The notes under the pieces were generated by a model. The model did not search any database. It was not told where the DNA came from and saw nothing but the letters and a program-made list of their open reading frames with translations. A program made the position numbers and the translations under genes. Source: JAHBNG01 sp039028975 (lineage in GTDB: Bacteria > Chloroflexota > Anaerolineae > Caldilineales > Caldilineaceae). Taken from it: a DNA stretch of 64,000 nucleotides. Position 1 is the stretch's first letter; every line of letters starts with the position of its first letter. Shown here piece after piece: positions 44,890 through 53,095 of this stretch. Location of the stretch: assembly GCA_039028975.1 (NCBI GenBank), contig JBCCHB010000026.1, positions 61,289 to 125,288 on the forward strand, read 5' to 3'.

Positions 44890-47067
44890 TTATTCAGGCC
44901 GTGCCGTAGGTGTAGGCGGCAGTTGCGCGCTTCCGGATGTCGGTAGAGGGGTAGGCGTGCTCGCCGGAGTAGGTGGAAACGTTGGGCTAGGTGTGCTGGT
45001 AACGGTTGGCGTCTCTGTGGGCGTTTCCGTTGGTGTTTCTGTTAATGTTTCCGTTGGCGCAGCTGTAGGCAGAAGTGTAGGTGTACTTGTTGGTGTGTCC
45101 ACAGCAGTTGGCGTAAAGGTCTCTGTTGGCGTATGACTTGGTGTGCTGGTTGATATGGCTGTTGGCACATTGATAGTAGTTACCGTTAGGGTAATCGGTT
45201 CTACTGTACTCGTCAGCGCTGCTGTTGGAGTACCCGTAGGAGAGACTATAATTGGGCTGACGATTGTCTCCTCTTGAATTAAGGTGCTAGTTGGTGTATC
45301 GGTAGACGTAATAGGAGATGTATTTGTTAGCGTATTTGTTGGTGTTAATGTCTGTAGCGGTACAATTGTTGCTGTTGACAAAGGTCGCAAGATTTCTGGT
45401 GGGATCGAAACTGCACCCGGATCAAAATGAGCGTTGACTACAGCTGGTAAGTAAAGGGGGCGCCCATGCACAGTGACGATAGCATAATAAGCCCAAGTAG
45501 GATCATCTTCAATCGACATAATAGTAATTACATATGTTCCTTGTTTTTCATATGTATGTGTATTGAATTTATGTGTATCATCCGGACTTCTTGTTAGATC
45601 TACAGTGGTTACCCCCCCCTTTCCATCGCCAAAATCCCATTGATAATTGGTTGTCGGTAGCCCTTCAATTCGGAACTGAAGCTCCTCACCTATAGTCGTC
45701 TCGAAGAATGGAAAATTAAAGGGAGGATTAGTCACCTGAATCGGGCGTTCTGCAACCCAAGGTTCTTCAACCCAAAGTTCTGCTCCTGGAAATTCAGAAG
45801 GTTTACCGACAAGAACCATTGTGGCTGCTGACGCCTGATATTCCTGAAGACTGACTTCCTCATTGTTACATCCCTTCGCATCAAAGGGTGGGCTAACAGA
45901 TATGACTCTCACTATCTCAATTCCCACCCGTTCGCGAGATATTAAAGAGGGAGATGTGGTCGCCTGACCTACAGGAGATAGAGTATCAAGCCAACCATAG
46001 TCCCACGAATAAGACGCCACAATTCCATCATCTATACGGACACTCAAATCAATGGATTCACCAACATCTACACTCGGGCGTGAATTGAATCGAAGCCCCT
46101 TTACGGGTTCCGGCCGCACGGTAACACAGCTTTCAACTTCAACTGGATTTAATGTTGCATTGTTTTTGGCCTTTACTTTGATGATTTCATTGCCGTAGTT
46201 TGTGTAGGTATGCCATGCCGATGATGCCGAGCTCCAATTGAGGGGTGTATTGTTACCAAAATCGAATTGATACAAGACATTGCTACCATTTTCGATTTCA
46301 GTCTTTATAAGAACAGGTTCACCTTGATTGACAATAGGAGGGACGATTATCTGTAACCCGGTAATGCGTTCAGATAAAACAGTTACCCTAAAATTTAGAG
46401 AAGTTTCCCACATTGAATTTCTCGCCACCACTGTTCCCACATACTCACCGGGCTCAGTATATTTGTGGATCATTTTTGAGCCATTTCCGCTATTTCCATC
46501 ACCAAACTCCCAGAGATACGTTACCGGTTCACCGCGTGTAACATTCGCAATAAAGGTAATCACGACGTCCTCATACACTTCAAAATGGTAGGGGCCTTGA
46601 GGCTCATCTGGCTCAGGAGCGTCCGATCTGACTGACAACCCTTCAATAGGGTTCGGCGTTGGGGTTGGGGTGATAATCTGAGGCAAAACTTGAATTTTTA
46701 TGGATTGGCGGCCGGTATCTGAGCCTTTGCCAACGACCAATGTAATATTTTTTTCACCAACTGTGGTATAAATATGAGTGACCTCTGCCTTGCCTGCAAC
46801 GACTTCTGTGCTTCCATCCCCAAAGTCCCATGAAAAGGTATGCTCCTCTGGTAAAAATCTCCCAATGCTCGCTGTAAAGGTAACAACCTCGCCAACGTAG
46901 ATTAGCTCAGGTTCAACCTCAATACCTATTGGGATCTCGTCATTTGGAGAAATAGACTGGGCTTGAAGCTGCTGTGGCGGGGCAACTTCTATGGTTGCCA
47001 TAATCCAGATGATCGATAGCAGCAACAAAAAGGAGAAGAAAACAGGGTTCAGGGTGCGGGATTTCAT
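44890..47067 (-). CDS. Secreted multi-PKD-domain protein with Thr-Pro-rich tail
   Basis: A 725-residue protein. Signal at about 1-37 (ends QLQAQS). Five PKD-type Ig-like domains, each with a WDFGDG-like strand: EHTFSWDFGDGS, VTYLWEFGDGN, VLYQFDFGNN, VASYSWDYG and TNYQWDFGDGKGG. The fourth has lost the canonical turn. After a PLYLPAVVNAHF segment (about 565) comes a Thr/Pro/Ser tail of about 150 residues (TETPTETPTETPTVTSTPSP) that ends without an anchor. PKD domains mediate protein or polysaccharide binding on the surface. AAGG precedes ATG 47067. Confidence 0.9.
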   Translation of the reverse strand: MKSRTLNPVFFSFLLLLSIIWIMATIEVAPPQQLQAQSISPNDEIPIGIEVEPELIYVGEVVTFTASIGRFLPEEHTFSWDFGDGSTEVVAGKAEVTHIYTTVGEKNITLVVGKGSDTGRQSIKIQVLPQIITPTPTPNPIEGLSVRSDAPEPDEPQGPYHFEVYEDVVITFIANVTRGEPVTYLWEFGDGNSGNGSKMIHKYTEPGEYVGTVVARNSMWETSLNFRVTVLSERITGLQIIVPPIVNQGEPVLIKTEIENGSNVLYQFDFGNNTPLNWSSASSAWHTYTNYGNEIIKVKAKNNATLNPVEVESCVTVRPEPVKGLRFNSRPSVDVGESIDLSVRIDDGIVASYSWDYGWLDTLSPVGQATTSPSLISRERVGIEIVRVISVSPPFDAKGCNNEEVSLQEYQASAATMVLVGKPSEFPGAELWVEEPWVAERPIQVTNPPFNFPFFETTIGEELQFRIEGLPTTNYQWDFGDGKGGVTTVDLTRSPDDTHKFNTHTYEKQGTYVITIMSIEDDPTWAYYAIVTVHGRPLYLPAVVNAHFDPGAVSIPPEILRPLSTATIVPLQTLTPTNTLTNTSPITSTDTPTSTLIQEETIVSPIIVSPTGTPTAALTSTVEPITLTVTTINVPTAISTSTPSHTPTETFTPTAVDTPTSTPTLLPTAAPTETLTETPTETPTETPTVTSTPSPTFPPTPASTPTPLPTSGSAQLPPTPTARPE

Positions 47068-47674
47068 TGTTTTTACCTTGCTCCATTTGCTTATCTATGA
47101 TTCTGCTTACTGCTCATTTTCCTGTCATGCGGCACAGAAAAACAGCCGAATTATGTTCAGCCATAGATAAACCTTTGGGTGTAATGGATGTGGTCGATGT
47201 ATGCAAAGTACTGACAGAAACAGGAACAGATTACAATTTTTGGCAATAGTGTAAAAGTCACACACAATCGTTCAGGGAGCACGCCCCGCGCGGGTCTAGC
47301 CATATGTGCGACTTTTGCGGAACTGCAATTTTTGATAGATAAGTAGGCTTCTCATACTATTTATGACGATGTGTCAACAAAAAACCTTTCAAGTATTCAA
47401 ATGGTAAATTGTGCAACGATTGAGTTCTCACAATTTGCGCCTATATTTTGAATTAGGAATAAAGAGAAAATAAAACCCGAAACGTCAAGCCTGTCATCTC
47501 GAATATCCGAGAGATCTTCCATTCGTTTTATTAAATTTTCAATCCCTCGTGCTGCATATCAGCACGGATTCAGAGTATAACGGGTCTATTTCAGTATAGT
47601 TAACGGCTCCATTGTATGAGCATTTCTGATTACTGTTTGGCTAAGTGGCGTACAGAAAAATACTACCTGTAGAT
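47068..47674. other. Spacer upstream of the PKD gene
   Basis: No credible gene. It contains a short hairpin CGTGCTGCATATCAGCACG (47549-47567) and a fragment reminiscent of family C (CCTGTCATCTCGAATATCCG near 47491). Confidence 0.5.
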
Positions 47675-47752
47675 GGCCAGAAAAGTTCTGGCCTCTCTTC
47701 TCATGATTTCTCAGGGTGGATTGGTCAAGAGTCGGGACAAGACTTTTCTGGC
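47675..47752 (-). repeat. Family B repeat, 78 bp, capping a gene
   Basis: GGCCAGAAAAGTTCTGGCC at one end, GGGACAAGACTTTTCTGGC at the other. The stop codon and last eight codons of the LLM oxidoreductase gene lie within it. Confidence 0.88.
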
Positions 47753-48666
47753 TGACTATATAACGATAGATATTGCTTAACAAGCTGCAAACGAGCAGTG
47801 CTAGCCAGTGCCTCATCTTGATCTGACACAAGGTTACGGACAATCACATCGCCGTAACCCATTTCTGCATAGTGACGAAGCGAGTTTGCTACGCTCTCCG
47901 CATCACCGACGATGGTCGCCGTCGGGGCCATTCCCTGATACCCGGCGGCGACCATCGCCCCACCAATCGTCTGAGCGCTGCGTTCATCTTCCCCTACATA
48001 AATATCACGGCGAATTGCGGTAACGCCTGGTTTTCTCCCCTCTTTGTCACAGCACTCAAGATAGTAATCTAGATCGACTTTGGCCTCATCAGGCGTGAGC
48101 TGGGGAGAGGCCAACCAACCGTCGCCTAAACGAGCAGCCCTCTGGATAGCCGATTTGGCTTTGGCACCAATCCACACTTCTACAGCCTCAGGCGGCGTAG
48201 GAGAGATGCGGGCATCGTTGATGGTCCAACGCCCCTGATGAGAGACCGTTTCCCCTGCCCACAGTCTACGCATGACTTCCAGACATTCCTCAAAACGAGA
48301 CGTTCGATGGGTAGGGTTGATACCAAACGCGGCAAACTCGCGTTCACCATAACCCAGCGCGCACTGCATAATAAAGCGATTAGGCATCAAAGAAGCCAAT
48401 GTCCCGATCTCTTGAGCCAATAAGACCGGATGACGGAAAGGGAGGAGGTAGAGTGCGCCTGCTGGTGCATCCCGCCATTCGGCAAGACAACGGGCCAAAA
48501 TAGGTGTATTCTGATAGTACGGATCAGGCGTTACATGATGATCGCCCATAAAAAAGCTGTCTAGCCCTGCATCAGCGGCCGCTTTGGCTCGCTGGATCAT
48601 GTACTCAGCACCTACACGAGCATTAGACACACTGTAGCGGGAGGTAATTGAGATGCCAATGCGCAT
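47725..48666 (-). CDS. LLM-class F420/flavin-dependent oxidoreductase
   Basis: About 313 residues of the bacterial luciferase-like TIM-barrel family. Visible features: MRIGISITSRYSVSNA start, DAGLDSFFMGDHHVTPDP, LYLLPFRHPVLLAQEIGTLA, ALGYGEREFAAFGI, then WIGAKAKSAIQRAARLGDGW and a TIVGDAESVANSLRHYAEMG segment. Family members use FMN or F420 to oxidise alcohols, aldehydes or other small substrates; the substrate is not clear. ATG 48666 is chosen over the open extension to 48741. The last eight residues (PEKSCPDS) and the stop come from a family B repeat, so the native C-terminus was probably lost. Confidence 0.9.
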   Translation of the reverse strand: MRIGISITSRYSVSNARVGAEYMIQRAKAAADAGLDSFFMGDHHVTPDPYYQNTPILARCLAEWRDAPAGALYLLPFRHPVLLAQEIGTLASLMPNRFIMQCALGYGEREFAAFGINPTHRTSRFEECLEVMRRLWAGETVSHQGRWTINDARISPTPPEAVEVWIGAKAKSAIQRAARLGDGWLASPQLTPDEAKVDLDYYLECCDKEGRKPGVTAIRRDIYVGEDERSAQTIGGAMVAAGYQGMAPTATIVGDAESVANSLRHYAEMGYGDVIVRNLVSDQDEALASTARLQLVKQYLSLYSQPEKSCPDS

Positions 48667-48737
48667 TATTATATCCCAGTGAAGTTTCACTTCAGAATAA
48701 ATGAATAAAAACCAATCTCTTATTCGACCGAGGCTTC

Positions 48738-50252
48738 TCATTCAACCCCGTCTTGTCCATTTAGTATAGCGCCAGCCACCTCCGGGTCAAAATCTTCTGG
48801 CCAACCAGTAAATTCATCATAGCGAGTTCCGCTCAATATAGCCCCATCTAGATCTGCTGATGTTAAATTTGCGCTAGAGAGATCGGCACGGCTCAGGTCA
48901 GCCGAGGTCAGTACAGCATCACTAAAATCCATGCCAATCAGGGGTGTGTCACTTAGATCAACCTCGCTCAGATCACGTCCAGCAGCCCCTTGATCCATCA
49001 ATTCCCAGACCAATCGCCATTTGGGCTCAATCTGAGTCGTTTCGTCCAGTTCAACATCATAGAGTGGCGTATTTACAAAGGATACACCTGCGAGGTTTGC
49101 CCCGCTCAAGTTGGCACCATAGAGCAAAGCCCCGTCGATTTGGGCATCACTCAAGTCAGCACCGCTCAGATTCGCACCACTCAAATCTGTATTACTAAGA
49201 ACAGCCCCAGTTAAGAGTGCACCACTCAGATCGGCTGCGGCTAAATTGGTATTACTCAGATATGCACCAATCAGTGTGGCACCGCTTAGATCAACGCCAC
49301 TCAAGTTTTGACCAGCAAGAGAAGCTGAACTTAGATCTAACCCAGCCCCACCTTGCTCTTTGAGTTCCCATACCAATCGAAATTCTTCAGCCAGTTGGGT
49401 CGTCTCGTCAAGCAAGGCACCTGCTAAGTCGGCATTCGTTAACGTTGCGCCAAACAAAGACGCTCCACGCAGATCTGTATCACCAAACTGAGCATCTGTT
49501 AGATCAGCATAGGTTAGGTCAGCCCCTTGCATATCTGCGCCAACAAGATTGCTACCTCGCAAGACCGCTTGATGAAGGCTGACGTCACGAAGGATTGAAT
49601 AGCTTAGGTCTGTATATTCTAGATAGGCCATATCCAGATTTGCTCCGCTGAGATCTTGTTCAACCCCGCCCTCAGTGCTTAAGCTTGCCACAAGACGCCA
49701 CTTGGGAGCTATTTGGGTTGTATCGCTGATGATAGCACTCTGTAGCTTCACTAGCGATAAGTCAACATTGTTTAAGTCTGTATTTGTGAGATCTGCCCCA
49801 GTAAAATCTGCGCCAATGAGGGTTGCGTCGCGAAAGTCTGCATCCACCAAATTAGAGCGGGACAAGTTTGCACCAATGAGGCTGACCTGGTGGAATACCG
49901 CACCTTGAATGTCCGCGTCAGCAAGCAACGCACCATCCAAATTGCTACCTGTAAAATCCACGTGCTGCAGGTCTGCATTTGATAGATCGGCCAATGAGAG
50001 ATCGGCTTGGTTTACGCTGGCTCTAGCCAGCTTTACTTGTTGAAGATTGGTCTGAATGAGTTCTTCTGGTGATTGCCCGTGGCTGACCCTATGCAAGGCT
50101 GAGCGAACTTGATAGTGGACAAAATCTGTAGCATCTAGCACTTGGCCATCGGGCATTAAATGAACAAAGGTACCAGTTCCTGTCACGGCCATAGGTGCTG
50201 CCTCTTCTCCGGCCAAGTCTGCCTCGAAGACGACCTTTATTGCAGCACCCAA
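48738..50252 (-). CDS. Pentapeptide-repeat protein with WRLVWEL-type spacers
   Basis: A 504-residue protein. From about 90 to 470 it is a right-handed beta-helix of A(D/N)LxG units (ANLSGADLSDAQIDGALLYG). Three spacers break it, of the type DETTQIEPKWRLVWELMDQG, seen in cyanobacterial and Chloroflexota relatives. It starts at TTG 50252, overlapping the end of the membrane-protein gene by 16 bp. The pair may be two coupled genes or one gene split by a frameshift, since related proteins often combine a membrane N-terminus with a pentapeptide C-terminus. Function in this family is mostly unknown. Confidence 0.8.
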   Translation of the reverse strand: MGAAIKVVFEADLAGEEAAPMAVTGTGTFVHLMPDGQVLDATDFVHYQVRSALHRVSHGQSPEELIQTNLQQVKLARASVNQADLSLADLSNADLQHVDFTGSNLDGALLADADIQGAVFHQVSLIGANLSRSNLVDADFRDATLIGADFTGADLTNTDLNNVDLSLVKLQSAIISDTTQIAPKWRLVASLSTEGGVEQDLSGANLDMAYLEYTDLSYSILRDVSLHQAVLRGSNLVGADMQGADLTYADLTDAQFGDTDLRGASLFGATLTNADLAGALLDETTQLAEEFRLVWELKEQGGAGLDLSSASLAGQNLSGVDLSGATLIGAYLSNTNLAAADLSGALLTGAVLSNTDLSGANLSGADLSDAQIDGALLYGANLSGANLAGVSFVNTPLYDVELDETTQIEPKWRLVWELMDQGAAGRDLSEVDLSDTPLIGMDFSDAVLTSADLSRADLSSANLTSADLDGAILSGTRYDEFTGWPEDFDPEVAGAILNGQDGVE

Positions 50253-50746
50253 ATGGGTCTTAAATTGATTTCAGCCATGTCAATTTTGTTCAACAAGTCC
50301 GATCCATAGAGGAAACTAATAAGCTCCCCTTTACGACGATCCCCTAACTTATCGGCGACAGCGCGGGTGCGTGCCCGTAAAATACTACGGATGGTGCGTC
50401 CTTGCTCCGCATTGTTCAGATCATGTTCTAGTAAGAGCGCTGTCACATGGTCATAGTAGCCTTGCAGGGCTGCCTCACGCTGTTGATCCTCTTGGCGCTC
50501 TGCATCCTTGGCGCGCTGCTCTGCCTGCAATTCATCTGCCTCACGTTGGCGTCGGAAATCCAAGTAAGAGGTGATACTCGTTAAGACTACAGACCCTAAT
50601 AAGAAGATCATAAAAGAGGAGTTCAGTACAGGCCATAGCGCGGCATACCAGGGACGATTTGGTGACTTATCTTCTAGATTCTGTTGGATTTCGGCGCGAT
50701 AAGCTTCTTCTAACTGAATTTTTTGTTTTTCATTTTCTGTCAACAT
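50237..50746 (-). CDS. Single-pass membrane protein with coiled coil, partner of the pentapeptide gene
   Basis: About 169 residues starting MLTENEKQKIQLEEAYRAEI. One transmembrane helix near 40-60 (NSSFMIFLLGSVVLTSITSY), then a charged coiled coil (QREADELQAEQRAKDAERQE) and a helical domain ending RRKGELISFLYGSDLLNKID. The RKGxLxxFLYxxxLI motif is usually found right before pentapeptide repeats in one polypeptide. ATG 50746 follows GAGAG; a TTG five codons earlier is possible. The stop falls just inside the next gene. Confidence 0.7.
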   Translation of the reverse strand: MLTENEKQKIQLEEAYRAEIQQNLEDKSPNRPWYAALWPVLNSSFMIFLLGSVVLTSITSYLDFRRQREADELQAEQRAKDAERQEDQQREAALQGYYDHVTALLLEHDLNNAEQGRTIRSILRARTRAVADKLGDRRKGELISFLYGSDLLNKIDMAEINLRPIWVLQ

Positions 50747-50842
50747 ACTTATTACTCTCAATAATTATCAGAGATGGCAAAGTGCCCTTTAGGTATATCT
50801 TGCACTCTACAAGTAATCAAGCCCTTCTGGGGCTTGTAGTCT

Positions 50843-50919
50843 GCCAGAAAAGTCTTGTCCCGATTCTACCCAATCTACTCTGGGAAATTCTACTAGGGGA
50901 GGACAGAACTTTTCTGGTC
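50843..50919 (+). repeat. Family B repeat, 77 bp
   Basis: GCCAGAAAAGTCTTGTCCCG at the left and GGACAGAACTTTTCTGGTC at the right, with CAATCTACTCTGGGAAATTC inside. Confidence 0.88.
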
Positions 50920-51048
50920 ATTTATATTAAAAACTTTGCAAGGACGCAGTAAACATATCAATCGGTTCTCCTATTGATGGTTGTCGTATCAGGAGAGCGC
51001 AATAGTTAAGGATAAGGCCAGATTCAATAAATGAGACCTAATGTCGTA

Positions 51049-51235
51049 AGAAGCTGTCTGGAAAGTCATCCTGAGGAGCCTGCATCTCGGTTATGGCCGC
51101 AAAGCGGCACGAAGGATCTCACGGTTGTTTCAAGCCAAAATGCAGGTTCTTCAGTCGCTCTGATCTAGGTTGTTCCGCAATTGTAATCAAGCAGAATGAC
51201 ACGATCTTACCCTTTTCAGAAAGCTTCTAAGCGCC
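51049..51235. repeat. Family C-like element
   Basis: The GTCATCCTGAGGAG start and GGCCGCAAAGCGGCACGAAG core are inverted relatives of the TGCCGCTTTGCAGCC core at 61068. The outer AGAAGCTGTTTGGAAAGTCAT end recurs alone, inverted, near 52264-52284. Confidence 0.45.
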
Positions 51236-51336
51236 AAGATCGTTGCGGTCAACTGAGTATATGAATAGCTTTGGGTGAGGAAGAGGGTGCAATGCCAACG
51301 GCGAGGTGAGTGGCGATGTGAGTAGTGTAATTCTCC

Positions 51337-51414
51337 GCCAGAAAAGTCCTGTCCCGACTCTTGACCTATATACTCTGGGAAATTTCGAGAAGGTAGGACA
51401 AAACTTTTCTGGTC
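51337..51414 (+). repeat. Family B repeat, 78 bp
   Basis: GCCAGAAAAGTCCTGTCCCG to GGACAAAACTTTTCTGGTC. It lies just downstream of the META lipoprotein gene. Confidence 0.88.
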
Positions 51415-51431
51415 ACTAGAGAAGGTGTCTT

Positions 51432-52118
51432 TTATCCGCTGGTTATAAATGGGACATAGGTAGCACTTGCTGGTGACGATATGCGACTTTCAGCCGCAGC
51501 GTCCAAGTTGGCATTCACAGCAGTTGACTCACTGCTTTGGTAGATCAGTACACCATCCTGATAAAGAATACGTAGCTCGTTACCTTCTATTTCAAAAGAG
51601 GTGGCTCCATTCAGAGCGAGTATGTAGGCTTCTTCCTGCTCCATAACGCCGGCTGGAGATTCGCAGAACATGAGGGTGCTGGCTGGCAATTCAATGGAGA
51701 GCGAGCTTCCATCTACTGTATAGGAGCCAAAGTAGCTGTTGCAGCCACCGTCTCCTTCGACCGTGCTTCCCTCAAAGGCCAGTGTGATCATCGTCTCTGC
51801 AATCGGCGGCACCATATTACCCTCGGCCCCCATTGAAACAAGTTGCCAGGGTGTACCTTCAAGTGTTGCGGTCATTTGGCCTGATTCCTCATTATTGCGA
51901 TTCTCGTTACGCCCCTCTTCACTGATCCCTCCCTCACTACTATCTTCTTCACTACTGCCTTCGTCGGTTTGCTCAGCCCCATCCGATGTAACAATCTCTC
52001 CGTCGACGGGGTTCCCATCCTCATCATAAGCATTTGTCACAGGCATAGGTTGCATAGTGCAAGCCACCGTTAGCAGACAAACCAACAGCCAAATTAATTG
52101 TTTGAAAAATCTGTGCAT
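51432..52118 (-). CDS. META-domain lipoprotein (HslJ-like)
   Basis: A 228-residue protein. Lipobox LLTVACT near residue 20, then an acidic Glu/Ser/Asn linker at about 30-80. The META domain spans about 85-195: LEGTPWQLVSMGAEGNMVPP, then GGCNSYFGSYTVDGSSLSI and EAYILALNGATSFEIEGNEL, with LMFCESPAG between. The two Cys of the domain (GGC and FC) likely form a disulfide. Related HslJ-type proteins are linked to envelope stress or antibiotic tolerance, but their exact role is unclear. The C-terminus ends ATYVPFITSG. A strong aaggag precedes ATG 52118. Confidence 0.9.
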   Translation of the reverse strand: MHRFFKQLIWLLVCLLTVACTMQPMPVTNAYDEDGNPVDGEIVTSDGAEQTDEGSSEEDSSEGGISEEGRNENRNNEESGQMTATLEGTPWQLVSMGAEGNMVPPIAETMITLAFEGSTVEGDGGCNSYFGSYTVDGSSLSIELPASTLMFCESPAGVMEQEEAYILALNGATSFEIEGNELRILYQDGVLIYQSSESTAVNANLDAAAESRISSPASATYVPFITSG

Positions 52119-52587
52119 TGTTACTCTTCTCCTTGACCGATACGTGGATCTAAACGAGAATTTACTTCATAGACCATTCACTTTGGGTCTCTGCTCAGAA
52201 TCAAGCGCTCTTCGCTACATATGCTTATTCTGAGCTTACCTTAGCGTTATAATGAAGCTTTATGACTTTCCAAACAGCTTCTAAGATTTCTTACCCCGTA
52301 TCTTACGCTTGAAATGATAAGTGTACCCGAAGTATCGTTGTAATACTATATGGCCATTTGCGGAACGATCGTTTGCTGATGGTCTTATACAGAGACTAAA
52401 CTGCCGTTCCCAAACTGTGCCAAGTATTGGAGCGGCATGATATGAAGCATGGATACGAATGAGAGGGTGTGTATACGCAGAATTAAGCAGCATCTATCTG
52501 CGGTCGTTTTGATAGATGTTTTCTCAAGCGCTACTAAAGAGACCAAACATCTGCTTTCAAACGGGGCTGACTATAGAAAAATTGACA
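52119..52587. other. Spacer with a family A copy and a family C end
   Basis: No gene. It holds the family A copy at 52495-52575 and the lone family C end near 52264-52284 (ATGACTTTCCAAACAGCTTC). Confidence 0.5.
52495..52575 (-). repeat. Family A repeat, 81 bp
   Basis: Inverted copy: TATCTGCGGTCG, TTTTGATAGATG, ending CTTTCAAACGGGGCTG then ACTATA. Confidence 0.8.
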
Positions 52588-52929
52588 TTAGGTATTGCGC
52601 GCTGATGCAATATCCTTTTCCAAAGACTGCTCCAGATCAGCCACCTCCGGAGAAGAGCTTTCAATACGCCGTAACAAGGCAATGGCCTGTTGACGTAACT
52701 GACGGTTCAACTGATTGAAATCTTCTTCGCTGAGCTTGCCCATCTGGAAGTCAAACTCTACTTCTTTTATCGACCTCAGTGCAGCATCTTTACGTTGAAT
52801 TAGCTCAAAAGCATCATCTGATTCAGCATGAATCGACTCTTCTCCACCAGCACCGAGTAGCGGCCAGACAATATAAGCAGCCACGGCTAGACCAATCATG
52901 AGGGCCATTCCTGCAGGAATCCAATTCAC
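52588..52929 (-). CDS. CcmI-like cytochrome c biogenesis membrane protein
   Basis: A 113-residue protein. One transmembrane helix at about 6-26 (GMALMIGLAVAAYIVWPLLG), then a helical domain (LIQRKDAALRSIKEVEFDFQ, MGKLSEEDFNQLNRQLRQQA) matching the N-terminal region of CcmI/CycH, the apocytochrome chaperone. The TPR part of full CcmI is absent. It is the last gene of the ccmH-ccmG-ccmF series. The start is GTG 52929, right next to a family A end, so the upstream region may have been remodelled. Confidence 0.65.
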   Translation of the reverse strand: MNWIPAGMALMIGLAVAAYIVWPLLGAGGEESIHAESDDAFELIQRKDAALRSIKEVEFDFQMGKLSEEDFNQLNRQLRQQAIALLRRIESSSPEVADLEQSLEKDIASARNT

Positions 52930-52931
52930 TT

Positions 52932-53003
52932 AATACTCAGCTCCATTTGCAAACTGATGTAGAATATCAGTCGATCGAACGTCTATCAAAATGACTTCAG
53001 ATA
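52932..53003 (+). repeat. Family A repeat, short, diverged
   Basis: Left end AATACTCAGCTCCATTTGC; right end ATCAAAATGACTTCAGATA. It separates the CcmI-like gene from ccmF. Confidence 0.55.
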
Positions 53004-53095
53004 CTCATCTGTTGGCATGCGGCTTTGCCCAAGCGATAATCGGCACGAGCCGTACGTTCTGAATGGGGACTTACTTAATTACCTGAGAATGGCCT

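Larger units (their letters stand above)
50747..51431. other. Spacer with two family B copies and a family C element
   Basis: No gene. Family B copies lie at 50843-50919 and 51337-51414, and a family C-like element spans about 51049-51235 with ends AGAAGCTGTCTGGAAAGTCAT and CTTTTCAGAAAGCTTCT. Confidence 0.6.
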
